From JACQHM01 sp964535215 (lineage in GTDB: Bacteria > Methylomirabilota > Methylomirabilia > Methylomirabilales > JACQHM01), in contig CAZHST010000037.1 in NCBI GenBank assembly GCA_964535215.1, positions 1 to 27,597 on the forward strand: 27,597 nucleotides of DNA. The letters run 5' to 3'. Within the stretch, counting starts at the first letter, position 1; the number at the start of each line of letters is the position of its first letter. Of this stretch, positions 1 to 7,774 are shown piece by piece. The notes under the pieces were generated by a model, which was given only the letters and a program-made list of their open reading frames with translations, did no database searches and was not told the DNA's origin. The translations under genes and the position numbers were made by a program.

Positions 1-972
1 CCTTTCTACCCTAAAAGAGTAATCCCGCATAGGCGACTTGAAAACTTCTAACAATTTTTGGGGTGGGTTCCCTATTCCCGTTAATCCGAAGTGGGCTTGG
101 ATCCTGGCGATAGCCGGTCCGCAATCGGCTATTTCGGAACCCAGCCAAAGTCTGTTAAGTTGCTGAGCCGCTTGATAGGTGGACCCCCCACCCCCGAAAG
201 GATCCAGAACGATATCGCCCTCATTCGTGGAGATTCTTAGAGCCCGCTCAGGGATAAGCGGTTTTAGTTCGTTCACGTTTCGAAACTTAAACTTGCGATG
301 CCTATTCGGGGAAGTGTCCTCCCAGAAATCGGTTAAATTAAGACCTTTGGGATTCAGATACTTTCGATGTCCCCCGTAATCTTTTATTTCCCTCCCGCAA
401 TGTCGGCAGGTCGGAATAGGAAGCCTCACCCGATTAAAGGTTTTGGGCATCCCTTTGGTGAAATAGAGGAGAGCGTAGTGGGCAGGATAGAGCTTGCGTC
501 CTCTGGGGAAGGTTCCTTTCATCGAAACGGCAATCCAATGACGGAACAGCAACCTGCTATCAAGGAAGGCAGCGAAATGATAGGCCCACCTGGGAAGAGC
601 ATAGATGAAGAGCGCCCCTCCGGGCTTCAGGATTCGGCAACACTCTTCCAACCAAGTGAAAGACCAATCAAGATACTGCTTGTCTTCCAGTTCATCGTTG
701 ACTTTGGAGTCCCCATAATCCTTACCAAGATTAAAAGGAGGATCGGCAAATATGCAGTCAATGGTTTCACCCCTGATCGAGCCCATGAGGTCAAGGCAGT
801 CACAATTATAGAGCAGGCCATGGGTCGTCACCAGGACGGGTTTAATAGTGGAGCCTCTTTGAGAAGGAGGAAGCCCACCATCGCGGATAAAACCGTGCAG
901 CTTCCACGGTTCGCTGCGATAGGTCTGGCGCCACGAGCGGGCAGGAGACAAACTGCCCTTTTGCCTTTTCAT
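1..972 (-). CDS. Beta-class adenine-type DNA methyltransferase, 3' end cut by window edge
   Basis: Read directly on the minus strand: 324 codons from ATG at 972 stay open to base 1, so the C-terminus lies outside the window. The S-adenosylmethionine-dependent methyltransferase motifs are clear. The catalytic motif IV D-P-P-F comes first (in I-F-A-D-P-P-F-N-L-G), followed by a variable target-recognition stretch, and the SAM-binding motif I D-P-F-G-G-G-G-S-T comes near the C-terminal side. That order defines the beta class, and DPPF rather than SPPY favours N6-adenine. A short C-R-H-C element sits in the variable region. No restriction endonuclease is visible in the window, so it is either an orphan methyltransferase or its partner lies to the left. 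The ATG overlaps the stop of the upstream 92-aa gene by one base (TAATG), which implies translational coupling. Confidence 0.88.
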   Translation of the reverse strand, partial: MKRQKGSLSPARSWRQTYRSEPWKLHGFIRDGGLPPSQRGSTIKPVLVTTHGLLYNCDCLDLMGSIRGETIDCIFADPPFNLGKDYGDSKVNDELEDKQYLDWSFTWLEECCRILKPGGALFIYALPRWAYHFAAFLDSRLLFRHWIAVSMKGTFPRGRKLYPAHYALLYFTKGMPKTFNRVRLPIPTCRHCGREIKDYGGHRKYLNPKGLNLTDFWEDTSPNRHRKFKFRNVNELKPLIPERALRISTNEGDIVLDPFGGGGSTYQAAQQLNRLWLGSEIADCGPAIARIQAHFGLTGIGNPPQKLLEVFKSPMRDYSFRVER

Positions 973-1250
973 TAGAACAACCTCGTCAAAAGCTGGCCGA
1001 CGGGGGTGCTGAGGATCGGGGCGAACGTGGGGTCCTGGGCCATCTCTTGAAGACGCGATAAAAGGGCTGCCCGCGCCCGGTCGCTCGAGACTTTGGCCTT
1101 GATCTCCTCTTCGACGCACCGGAAGAAGGTGATAAGGGGGATGTCATTGATGTTGACGGCGTTGCCGTTCCCTAGAGTCACGTTCCCCGGTCCCTGCTCC
1201 TTCTCCCCTCCATCAGTTGATTCCTTCAAGATAAGATGAGTCTTTTTCAT
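972..1250 (-). CDS. 92-aa unknown protein coupled to the methyltransferase
   Basis: I do not recognise the family. The protein starts with a short basic and acidic stretch, has a Gly/Asn-rich segment (N-V-T-L-G-N-G-N-A-V-N-I-N-D, about residues 23-36) that looks like a beta hairpin, and then a helical, charged C-terminal half. There is no signal peptide or membrane segment. A purine-rich AAAGGGTG precedes the ATG. Its stop codon overlaps the methyltransferase start (TAATG), so the two are probably translated from one mRNA. That linkage is the main reason to call it real. A role as a methyltransferase accessory or a small regulator is only a guess. Confidence 0.6.
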   Translation of the reverse strand: MKKTHLILKESTDGGEKEQGPGNVTLGNGNAVNINDIPLITFFRCVEEEIKAKVSSDRARAALLSRLQEMAQDPTFAPILSTPVGQLLTRLF

Positions 1251-1375
1251 TTTTCACCCTTTGCGCGATGACCTCCACGCGCACCGATTCTGATTGATCG
1301 GGATGGGGTTCCCTCCTTTTCCAAACCTTATCGAAACCCGAGGGAGCCCCTGCCCCCTCCCACCTCCTGCGACCC

Positions 1376-1669
1376 TTAAGAGGGTCTGAACATGGCCTCG
1401 ATGGCCCTTCTCACCACCGATCCCCGCTCCCGAATCTCCTTAAGATGCTCCAGCTTCCGAAGCAACTCTTTTTCGAATTCCTCGGCTTCCCGCTCGAAGG
1501 CCTCCCCCTGAACCCCACACTCCTGGCGGATGTGCTCCCGGAGGGCATCGATCCGGTTTATCAACTCGCTTGCAGGGAGCCCCGGCTCATCAAGGATCGC
1601 TTTCAGGTCCTTCTGGAACTTCTCGACCAACCCTAACGGCGCTATGGCCATCTGTTCGAGTCTCTCCAT
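1376..1669 (-). CDS. 97-aa coiled-coil unknown protein
   Basis: The reading frame is open from a GTG at 1702, but the ATG at 1669 is the better start because GGGAGGG lies 5-6 bases upstream. The product is almost wholly alpha-helical and charged, with heptad-like runs rich in Glu, Lys, Arg and Leu in the second half, suggesting a coiled coil. It has no export signal and no recognisable catalytic motif. It lies in the same direction as the genes on both sides, between nrdJ and the methyltransferase pair. The 125 bases between it and the next gene show nothing clear. Function unknown; a scaffold or DNA-associated small protein would fit, but nothing proves it. Confidence 0.5.
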   Translation of the reverse strand: MERLEQMAIAPLGLVEKFQKDLKAILDEPGLPASELINRIDALREHIRQECGVQGEAFEREAEEFEKELLRKLEHLKEIRERGSVVRRAIEAMFRPS

Positions 1670-1811
1670 CTCGTCCCTCCCACCTTCAGCCAACCTGCTC
1701 ACCCCACCCGTTCACCCCGCTTGACAAGCGCAAGGACGATCCGCAACGGGCGATTGACGAGTCTTGAAGGAAAAGGAGACCCTCCACTTTCACGCTTCCA
1801 TCGGGGAAAGC

Positions 1812-1988
1812 CTACCCCGCCAGCCGGCTCTTTACCCGAACCTCCCGGCGTCGTATCAGATTTCGCCGCCTGGCCGATAGCACCCGCTGAGCCCTCTCCC
1901 GCTGCTTTAACTCCTCCCTCCTCCGAGAAGTCGCGATCCATTCACGGAGGGCCCGGATCTCGGCGTCGCTAAAGCCTTCATCCACCAT
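1812..1988 (-). CDS. 58-aa Arg-rich helical unknown protein
   Basis: A short, very basic, helical protein beginning M-V-D-E-G-F-S-D-A-E-I and ending in an Arg-rich tail. The frame opens at a GTG at 2078 inside the last codons of nrdJ. I prefer the ATG at 1988, which is preceded by an AAGGAGG about 15 bases upstream and a closer AGGA. Another frame across 1699-1941 overlaps it but has Gly/Pro/Ser-rich composition typical of a shadow. The gene follows nrdJ by about 70 bases on the same strand and could be co-transcribed. The basic tail could bind nucleic acid; that is inference from composition alone. Confidence 0.45.
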   Translation of the reverse strand: MVDEGFSDAEIRALREWIATSRRREELKQRERAQRVLSARRRNLIRRREVRVKSRLAG

Positions 1989-2055
1989 CTGTTCTTTCCT
2001 TAACCTCCTTAAGGGTCCAGGGAAGGGGAACCTTTTGAGAATCCTCTTCCCGAGG

Positions 2056-5000
2056 TTAAGAACACCCCCTTGTGGCACCGCAGTTCAAGCAACCGTAGCA
2101 GGAGCCGGTTCTCACCATGATTGCCCCACACTCGAAGCAGGGCGGTCCGTCAATGTGGGCAACCCGGCCGTTTTGCCCGGGTTTTACCGGAATGGACACC
2201 TCTGGGACAGGCCGGAGGGCACCTTCCTCGGCCTCCTTCACGACCAATCCGAGCTCCACCAGATCCTCATGCGGGAGAAACTTCAACCCAAGCCAGCGGA
2301 AGACGTAATCAATGATGGATGTGGCAAAGCGGATCTGGGGGTTATTTGTCACCCCAGCAGGTTCAAACCGGGTGTTGATGAATTTCCGGACGAGGTCTTT
2401 AAGCGGTACCCCGTACTGGAGGGCCAGGGAGGTCTGGGTCGCGATGACATCCATCAGCCCTGAGATCGTGCTCCCCTCCTTGGCGATGGTCAGGAAGACC
2501 TCTCCGGGCGTTCCATCCTCGAACAGACCAACGGTGATATACCCCTCCTGCCCCCCCACGCTAAACTTATGGGTGAGGGCCTGCCGTTCGTCGGGGAGGC
2601 GCCGGCGGATCGGCTGGGGCCCCGCCTGCCTTTCCTCCTTGGCCGTAGCCAAGGGCTGCACCTTCTTGGAGCGGTCCCGGTAGATCGCCAGCGCCTTCAG
2701 GCCCAGCCGCCAACCCTCGATGTAGAGGTCCATGACCTCGTCCACCGTCACGTCGTGGGGGAGGTTGACCGTGTTGTGGTTCACAATCCCGTTGCCGACG
2801 AAGGCGTGTGTAAGCGGCACCGACAGGTCGTAAACCTCCTGCTCGCCAGCATCCCGCACGCTCGCCACCGGGCTGAAGTGGAGGTTGTTACGGAGCACGA
2901 CCTCAGCCCATTCGGGGAGGGCGACCCCCGGAAGAGCAGCCACCCGCTCCAGCATAGCCCGGCTCACGTGTCGCGTCCGCGGGTCGCGCAGGTAGGAGAA
3001 CCGAGGACGCAACGAGGTGCCCCGACCCTTGTGGCCGGAACGCCCGATCGGAATACGCTCGTAAAGTTCCAGGGAATCCAAATAGGGTACGATGTCGGCC
3101 GTACTCTCCCTGAGGCCGTCGACCTCAAGGAGGGCCCTCGCATGCGTGGCCTTCTTAGGCTCGGTAAAGGGGACAAGGCGCAGGAGCTTTTTGGCGTGCT
3201 CGCCGGTCACGTAGACCTCATCGTACGTCTTCCCGTTCTTGTGGTTACGCTTCCCGATACGGCTGTGGACAATCCCGAGATTAGTCAGGACCGCCTGCAG
3301 GTCATCTAACATCCCGGACGAGTCGAGGCAGATTCCCACCTTTGGGGAGCGACCCATCTGGGTCACGTAGCCGTCGAGGAACAGCCCCTGAAGGAAGGCG
3401 AGGACCATCTCCCTCGGCGAGCGCAGAACCGCGTCGGGGATCCGCTTCGTGGAGGCCCGCTCGCCGCAGCCCAGGTAATCGAGGAACTCGACAACCGTCT
3501 TCGACGTGACGACGACCTCCGGGCACCGGTCTGGTCTCTTCTCGATCCGGGCCTCCACCCCGAAGACGCTCGCCCACGCCGCTGCCACCCGCTCGAGGAC
3601 CAGATCAACCGAGTTCGTGATCTTCACAGTCCAGTTGGATCGCGTAACGTGGCCCTCTGCAGCGTAGGCACCCAGGAGGAACGCAAGCTCTTCGGTCATC
3701 TCGTCCGGGATCCGAACAGGCTTCTGGGTACCGTAGGGATCAGAAGGCTTGAAGTCGTCGAACCGCATAGGCAGAACCGACCAGAGATCGGTGCCGTATT
3801 GAACGGCCACGTACTCTCCCGGCTTCAGCTCGTCGAGCCGCCGCCATCGGAGACCTTCCGGCGTGGCGACAAGCACCCGATGGTTGGGCGTGCCGGCAAT
3901 CTTGTGCCCGGAGCGCAGAACAATCTCGCGTACCGCCCTGTATCCGCCGTAGTAGAAAGCATCCGACTTCTGGGTGCCGCCGAGGGAGCTAACCTCAAGC
4001 ACATGATCCCGGAACGTGTCAGGCCCCTCTCCCCGGTGAAGGCTCCGGATCCGCACTAAGCCATCAACGGTCGGCAGGAGGGTGCCGCCCGTGATGCACT
4101 TGCTAATGGCGCCGCTGATGAAGGGCTGGACTGCCGCCAGCATCTTCACGTGGCCCATATAATGGATGGAGCGGGTCCCATTGGGCGGCCGGAAGGCGCA
4201 ATCGAAGACGGGAAGGTGCTCAGGCTTAAGATGGGGTGCCCCCTCAATGGTCCCCTTCTCGTCAACGTACCTCACGATGGCTTCGATCTGATCAGGAGCG
4301 TACCCCAGTCGCATGAGGGCCAGGGGCACCGTTTGGTTGACAATCTTCATGACGCCCCCTCCCACCAGCGTCTTGTACTTGACCAAGGCGAGGTCCGGTT
4401 CGATCCCCGTCGTGTCACAATCCATCATGAAAGATATAGTCCCCGTAGGGGCAAGAACCGTAGCCTGGGCATTCCGGTAGCCGTACAACTCCCCTAGTCG
4501 GATGGCTTCGTCCCAAGCCTGGACAGCCGCCTCGTAGAGGGGAGGGGGGACCAGCCTCGTATCCACTCCCTTCAGCGCTTCCCGGTGCTTCCGCATCACC
4601 CGAAGCATCGGCTCTTCGTTCTCCTTGTACCCGGCGAAAGGCCCCACCTTCTTCGCAATCAAGGCCGAGGTGGCATAAGCGTGGCCCGTCATCAGCGCCG
4701 TCACCGCCGCCGCGAAAGCCCGCCCTTCATCAGAGTCGTAAGGAAGACCCCTTGCCATGAGAAGCGCTCCCAGGTTGGCGTAACCCAGGCCGAGCTGCCG
4801 GAAGTTGATGGTGTTCTGCCGGATCTTCTCGGTGGGGTAGCTGGCGTTCCCGACAATGATCTCCTGGGCGAGGATCATCGTAGCGACGGCATGCTTGAAG
4901 GACTCAATGTCAAACTCGCCCCGCTCATCAAGGAACCTCATAAGGTTCAGAGAAGCGAGGTTACAGCTCGAGTCATCAAGTGACATATATTCCGAGCAGT

Positions 5001-7257
5001 TAGCCACCACGAACCCATCAACGATGTAACTGCGGTGGAGTGGCTCGGTCAGATTATAGGTGATGGCTTGCCCGTCATATTTCATCTCGACGAGTCGAGC
5101 GGTGGTCTCAACGTTATAAAAGTCGTGATCGGCTACCACCTTGGCAAGCGCCTGTTGCTTATGCAGCAGCGAAAATCCGATAACTTCGTAGAAGCCCTTG
5201 AGCGACATGCCGCTGATCCTAAGATCGTAAGAGGGTCCGTCAGATGTGGAGGTAACTGCCGTCCCGTTCTTACAGGTGTAGTGAAAACTCGATTTCTCGC
5301 TCTTTTCACAGGGATAGATGCGTGAAGCGATACCGAAGCTCAGGAGAAGTTTCTGAACGTCTTGGAGGAAGCCAAGGGACGTGCTGACGAGGCCGATATA
5401 GGGGGTGCCGTTCCTGCCCTCATGGATGCAGCCGCCGGCGTTAAAGAGACCCCGCAGGTAGGCGGCAGCAATCTCTGCTGGCGCCTGGAAGATCACCCAG
5501 GGAACACGCTTTTCGGAAGCCCGGACTGGCTTGAACCCTAAAGCGAGGAGATAGCGGAGGAAAGGACCACGCGCGACGCGAAGTTGTTCGGTGCCGTTCG
5601 CCTGGACGCAGTGACTCACGGAGCCAAGGATCGACTCAAGGAGGGTCCGGTGCCGTGGCAGGAGCTCTTTTCGGCCTTCCGCAGAACCGTACACCCAAGC
5701 GACCAGCGTCTCGCCGATGCTGCCATCCCCGGTCAGGTGGCCGAGGAGTTCAGCAAATTCAGAAGTCCACTTAGCGGGCAGGTTCATCAGTTTGCGATGA
5801 CCACCTTTGGGTCGGTAGTCCTCCAAATGGGCACTGACCGGGATGGTCCAGTCGGCGAATTCAGGAAGAGCGGGAGCATCATTGAGGATCACCTGATCTT
5901 CCGAGGTCAGCTCCCTAGCCGGAACCATGCCCCGATTTCTGGTGAAGAAGCGATGATGCTCGGTGCAGCGGATCTCGGCACCATTGTCGAAGCGTAGGCG
6001 ATAAACATCGTTTATGCCTGTGATCATAAACTGGCTCGGGGAGCTCAAAACTACCCCCTCGCCTGGCTCTTTGGCGGTCGCCCGGTGAGTGTAGACGCGG
6101 AAACGCTCACCCCTGTTCACCCGATTGATCAGCTCACGGAAGGGGATGAGCCCCTTATCCGTGAAGACCCGGGCATCACCGGGGAAGCATGGGTTTGAGG
6201 CATTGATGCGACCACTGTTTGGGCAGGTATGCCAGTCGTTGATCGTTGTGTCGTACTGGATGCCGGGGTCGGCGCACTCCCAGGCCGCCTGGGCGATCTG
6301 GCGCATCAGATCCCTGGCTTTGTGGGTTTCCAAAACCTCACCGGTCGTCACGGCCTTTAGGTGCCAGTCCTTATCCTCCAGGACGGCTCGCATGAAGTCA
6401 TCGGTCACCCGAACGGAGTTGTTGGCATTCTGGTACTGGATCGAGATCCAGGCCTCACCGTTTAAGGACATATCATAGCCCGCCGCACCCAGGACATAGG
6501 CCTTCTTCTCCTCCTTGGCCTTGCACCAGATAAAGTCAACGATGTCCGGGTGGTCCACGTTCAGGACCACCATTTTAGCTGCCCTTCGGGTCTTACCGCC
6601 AGACTTGATCGTGCCGGCAATGGCATCGGCCCCCCGCATGAAGGAGACAGGGCCGGAGGCCATTCCTCCTGAGGAGAGGGGTTCCTTCGAGGAGCGAAGG
6701 GGGGAGAGGTTCACGCCAGAACCGGAGCCCCCTTTGAAGATAAGCCCCTCTGTCTTGTACCATTCAAGGATTGACTCCATCGTGTCCTGGATCGAGAGGA
6801 TGAAGCAGGCCGAGGCCTGCTGAGGCTCCCCGGGGACGCCGATGTTAAACCACACAGGGCTGTTGAAGGCCGCCTTCTGATGGAGGAGGAGATGCTTCAA
6901 CTCGGCAGCGAAGGTTTCGGCCTCCTTTTCGGACTCGAAGTAGCCGTCCTTAATACCCCAGCCGGTGATCGTGTTCACCACCCGGCTGATCAACTGCTTA
7001 ACGGTCCACTCCCGTTGAGGGGTCCCGAGCTGACCACGGAAGTACTTGGAGGCGACGATGTTGGTAGCGTTCTGGGACCAGAACTTTGGCACCTCCACAT
7101 CCTTTTGCTCGAACACAACCTCACCTTTGGAACCGGTGATCCTTGCCGTCCTCCGCTCCCATTCCACTTCATCGAAGGGATCAACACCCTCGGTGGTAAA
7201 CCAGCGCTGAACGATCCAGCCGTGTTGGTTGATCTTCGCTTCAAGGTTCGCCGCCAT
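2056..7257 (-). CDS. nrdJ: Adenosylcobalamin-dependent (class II) ribonucleotide reductase with two inteins
   Basis: Reduces ribonucleotides to deoxyribonucleotides using a B12-generated thiyl radical, independent of oxygen. The precursor is 1733 aa; removing two inteins (residues 357-753 and 1054-1495) leaves about 894 aa, the usual NrdJ size. Extein residues match the family: first redox Cys C151 (A-S-A-C-F), the N-P-C-S-E active-site motif with N355, thiyl Cys C754 and E756, and second redox Cys C765, eleven residues after the thiyl Cys as in Thermotoga NrdJ. The C-terminus carries a Cys-rich tail (C707, C710, C720, C723, C726, C732) typical of the thiol relay. ATG at 7257 has GGGAGGAG upstream. 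The small genes downstream run the same way. No nrdAB is seen, so this may be the main dNTP source. Confidence 0.97.
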   Translation of the reverse strand: MAANLEAKINQHGWIVQRWFTTEGVDPFDEVEWERRTARITGSKGEVVFEQKDVEVPKFWSQNATNIVASKYFRGQLGTPQREWTVKQLISRVVNTITGWGIKDGYFESEKEAETFAAELKHLLLHQKAAFNSPVWFNIGVPGEPQQASACFILSIQDTMESILEWYKTEGLIFKGGSGSGVNLSPLRSSKEPLSSGGMASGPVSFMRGADAIAGTIKSGGKTRRAAKMVVLNVDHPDIVDFIWCKAKEEKKAYVLGAAGYDMSLNGEAWISIQYQNANNSVRVTDDFMRAVLEDKDWHLKAVTTGEVLETHKARDLMRQIAQAAWECADPGIQYDTTINDWHTCPNSGRINASNPCFPGDARVFTDKGLIPFRELINRVNRGERFRVYTHRATAKEPGEGVVLSSPSQFMITGINDVYRLRFDNGAEIRCTEHHRFFTRNRGMVPARELTSEDQVILNDAPALPEFADWTIPVSAHLEDYRPKGGHRKLMNLPAKWTSEFAELLGHLTGDGSIGETLVAWVYGSAEGRKELLPRHRTLLESILGSVSHCVQANGTEQLRVARGPFLRYLLALGFKPVRASEKRVPWVIFQAPAEIAAAYLRGLFNAGGCIHEGRNGTPYIGLVSTSLGFLQDVQKLLLSFGIASRIYPCEKSEKSSFHYTCKNGTAVTSTSDGPSYDLRISGMSLKGFYEVIGFSLLHKQQALAKVVADHDFYNVETTARLVEMKYDGQAITYNLTEPLHRSYIVDGFVVANCSEYMSLDDSSCNLASLNLMRFLDERGEFDIESFKHAVATMILAQEIIVGNASYPTEKIRQNTINFRQLGLGYANLGALLMARGLPYDSDEGRAFAAAVTALMTGHAYATSALIAKKVGPFAGYKENEEPMLRVMRKHREALKGVDTRLVPPPLYEAAVQAWDEAIRLGELYGYRNAQATVLAPTGTISFMMDCDTTGIEPDLALVKYKTLVGGGVMKIVNQTVPLALMRLGYAPDQIEAIVRYVDEKGTIEGAPHLKPEHLPVFDCAFRPPNGTRSIHYMGHVKMLAAVQPFISGAISKCITGGTLLPTVDGLVRIRSLHRGEGPDTFRDHVLEVSSLGGTQKSDAFYYGGYRAVREIVLRSGHKIAGTPNHRVLVATPEGLRWRRLDELKPGEYVAVQYGTDLWSVLPMRFDDFKPSDPYGTQKPVRIPDEMTEELAFLLGAYAAEGHVTRSNWTVKITNSVDLVLERVAAAWASVFGVEARIEKRPDRCPEVVVTSKTVVEFLDYLGCGERASTKRIPDAVLRSPREMVLAFLQGLFLDGYVTQMGRSPKVGICLDSSGMLDDLQAVLTNLGIVHSRIGKRNHKNGKTYDEVYVTGEHAKKLLRLVPFTEPKKATHARALLEVDGLRESTADIVPYLDSLELYERIPIGRSGHKGRGTSLRPRFSYLRDPRTRHVSRAMLERVAALPGVALPEWAEVVLRNNLHFSPVASVRDAGEQEVYDLSVPLTHAFVGNGIVNHNTVNLPHDVTVDEVMDLYIEGWRLGLKALAIYRDRSKKVQPLATAKEERQAGPQPIRRRLPDERQALTHKFSVGGQEGYITVGLFEDGTPGEVFLTIAKEGSTISGLMDVIATQTSLALQYGVPLKDLVRKFINTRFEPAGVTNNPQIRFATSIIDYVFRWLGLKFLPHEDLVELGLVVKEAEEGALRPVPEVSIPVKPGQNGRVAHIDGPPCFECGAIMVRTGSCYGCLNCGATRGCS
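2773..4098 (-). other. Intein 2 of NrdJ (442 aa) with LAGLIDADG endonuclease
   Basis: Precursor residues 1054-1495. The host sequence G-A-I-S-K | T-V-N-L-P is split. The intein starts at Cys1054 (C-I-T-G-G-T-L-L), has block B T1123-x-x-H1126, and ends in H1494-N1495 before Thr1496 as +1 nucleophile, so all splicing residues look intact. Endonuclease helices are L-L-G-A-Y-A-A-E1201-G, where Glu is an accepted acid, and L-Q-G-L-F-L-D1295-G, which is one residue shorter than the canonical motif. It shares little obvious sequence with intein 1, suggesting separate invasions rather than duplication; this is judged by eye. Confidence 0.93.
4999..6189 (-). other. Intein 1 of NrdJ (397 aa) with LAGLIDADG endonuclease, second active site damaged
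   Basis: Precursor residues 357-753. Block A begins at Cys357 (C-F-P-G-D-A-R-V-F-T) after Pro356. Block B has T432-x-x-H435. The C-terminal end is V-V-A-N753 followed by Cys754 as the +1 nucleophile. The usual penultimate His is Ala752. The insert contains two LAGLIDADG-type helices: L-L-G-H-L-T-G-D511-G keeps its catalytic acid, but L-R-G-L-F-N-A-G608-G has Gly where the catalytic Asp is expected. Splicing is required to make active enzyme because the +1 residue is the radical-carrying Cys. Codon and composition differences from the extein were not measured. Confidence 0.93.
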
Positions 7258-7397
7258 GGCCCTCTCCTCCCAAATCTAGAGAAAGTTTACAAGGTCGATC
7301 ACAGTCAGGGCTGTTATTTCCAAATATGAACTGGACCCTCTGAGCTGCTCCCATCGTCACCTGTTCCGGTGCGTAACAGCGTTGGAGAAAATGCACG

Positions 7398-7433
7398 AGA
7401 GGGCATCCAAGGTACATGGCTTATGGGCCCTCT
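7398..7433 (-). other. Leader hairpin B upstream of nrdJ
   Basis: Bases 7398-7404 (AGAGGGC) pair with 7427-7433 (GCCCTCT), and CCA 7407-7409 pairs with TGG 7424-7426 across a two-base bulge, giving about 10 pairs around a 14-base loop. It lies in the untranslated leader that would be made from the candidate nrdJ promoter. Confidence 0.35.
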
Positions 7434-7494
7434 GGAAGCCTGTAGAACCCAGGCGTCCCGCCGACCATCTGATCAAGGGGGGTTACAATTCGCC

Positions 7495-7545
7495 CGAGAT
7501 CACGCTGCTGAAGAGGTCTAATCTCTTCATTGAAACAAGATCTCG
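7495..7545 (-). other. Leader hairpin A upstream of nrdJ (nested stems)
   Basis: Outer stem CGAGATC (7495-7501) pairs with GATCTCG (7539-7545). Inside it GAAGAG (7510-7515) pairs with CTCTTC (7523-7528) around a 7-base loop. It begins about 10-15 bases after the expected start of nrdJ transcription. I could not recognise a cobalamin-riboswitch B12 box. Confidence 0.4.
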
Positions 7546-7560
7546 TATCCGAAGTGGAGG

Positions 7561-7587
7561 ATTACACAACATCTAGGGGCTTGTCAA
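7561..7587 (-). promoter_or_regulatory. Candidate sigma-70 promoter for nrdJ
   Basis: On the minus strand a perfect TTGACA (7587-7582) is followed after 15 bases by TGTAAT (7566-7561), with A/T-rich tracts just upstream. Spacing is slightly short. It would give a leader of about 300 nt before the nrdJ ATG. The gene-free stretch 7258-7774 otherwise holds the two leader hairpins and, at its other end, the ferredoxin promoter. Confidence 0.45.
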
Positions 7588-7704
7588 GGAAAAAAATTAG
7601 AGGCAAAAAAGTGCACTTATTTAACCCTACAAACACCCTCCCCAATCCCTCCGCTATGAGGTAACGCGTCCTGGACAAAGGGACCAGGTCAGCACCCCCT
7701 CCGC

Positions 7705-7733
7705 TTGCGCATCTCCACCGGTTTAGGTATACT
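7705..7733 (+). promoter_or_regulatory. Sigma-70 promoter for the membrane ferredoxin gene
   Basis: TTGCGC (7705-7710), a 17-base spacer and TATACT (7728-7733) form a good sigma-70 promoter about 40 bases upstream of the ATG at 7775. An AAGGAGG ribosome site lies at 7762-7768, six bases before the start. Confidence 0.6.
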
Positions 7734-7741
7734 CTTGATGA

Positions 7742-7754
7742 ACCTTTCAAAGGT
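7742..7754 (+). promoter_or_regulatory. Palindrome just after the ferredoxin transcription start
   Basis: ACCTTT-C-AAAGGT is a perfect 6-1-6 inverted repeat about ten bases past the -10 box. It could be a repressor site or a small 5' hairpin; no regulator can be assigned. Confidence 0.3.
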
Positions 7755-7774
7755 CAAACCTAAGGAGGAAGAGC

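Noticed and set aside
367..975. A 202-codon plus-strand reading frame
   Set aside because: It is antisense to the methyltransferase, whose minus-strand frame has clear DPPF and DPFGGGGST motifs; the plus-strand product has no recognisable features.
1699..1941. An 80-codon minus-strand frame overlapping the 58-aa gene
   Set aside because: Gly/Pro/Ser-rich with no good ribosome site; the overlapping helical frame is more protein-like.
7258..7587. Cobalamin riboswitch in the nrdJ leader
   Set aside because: Expected on biological grounds, but no B12 box or typical core could be recognised by eye; left as an unassigned structured leader.
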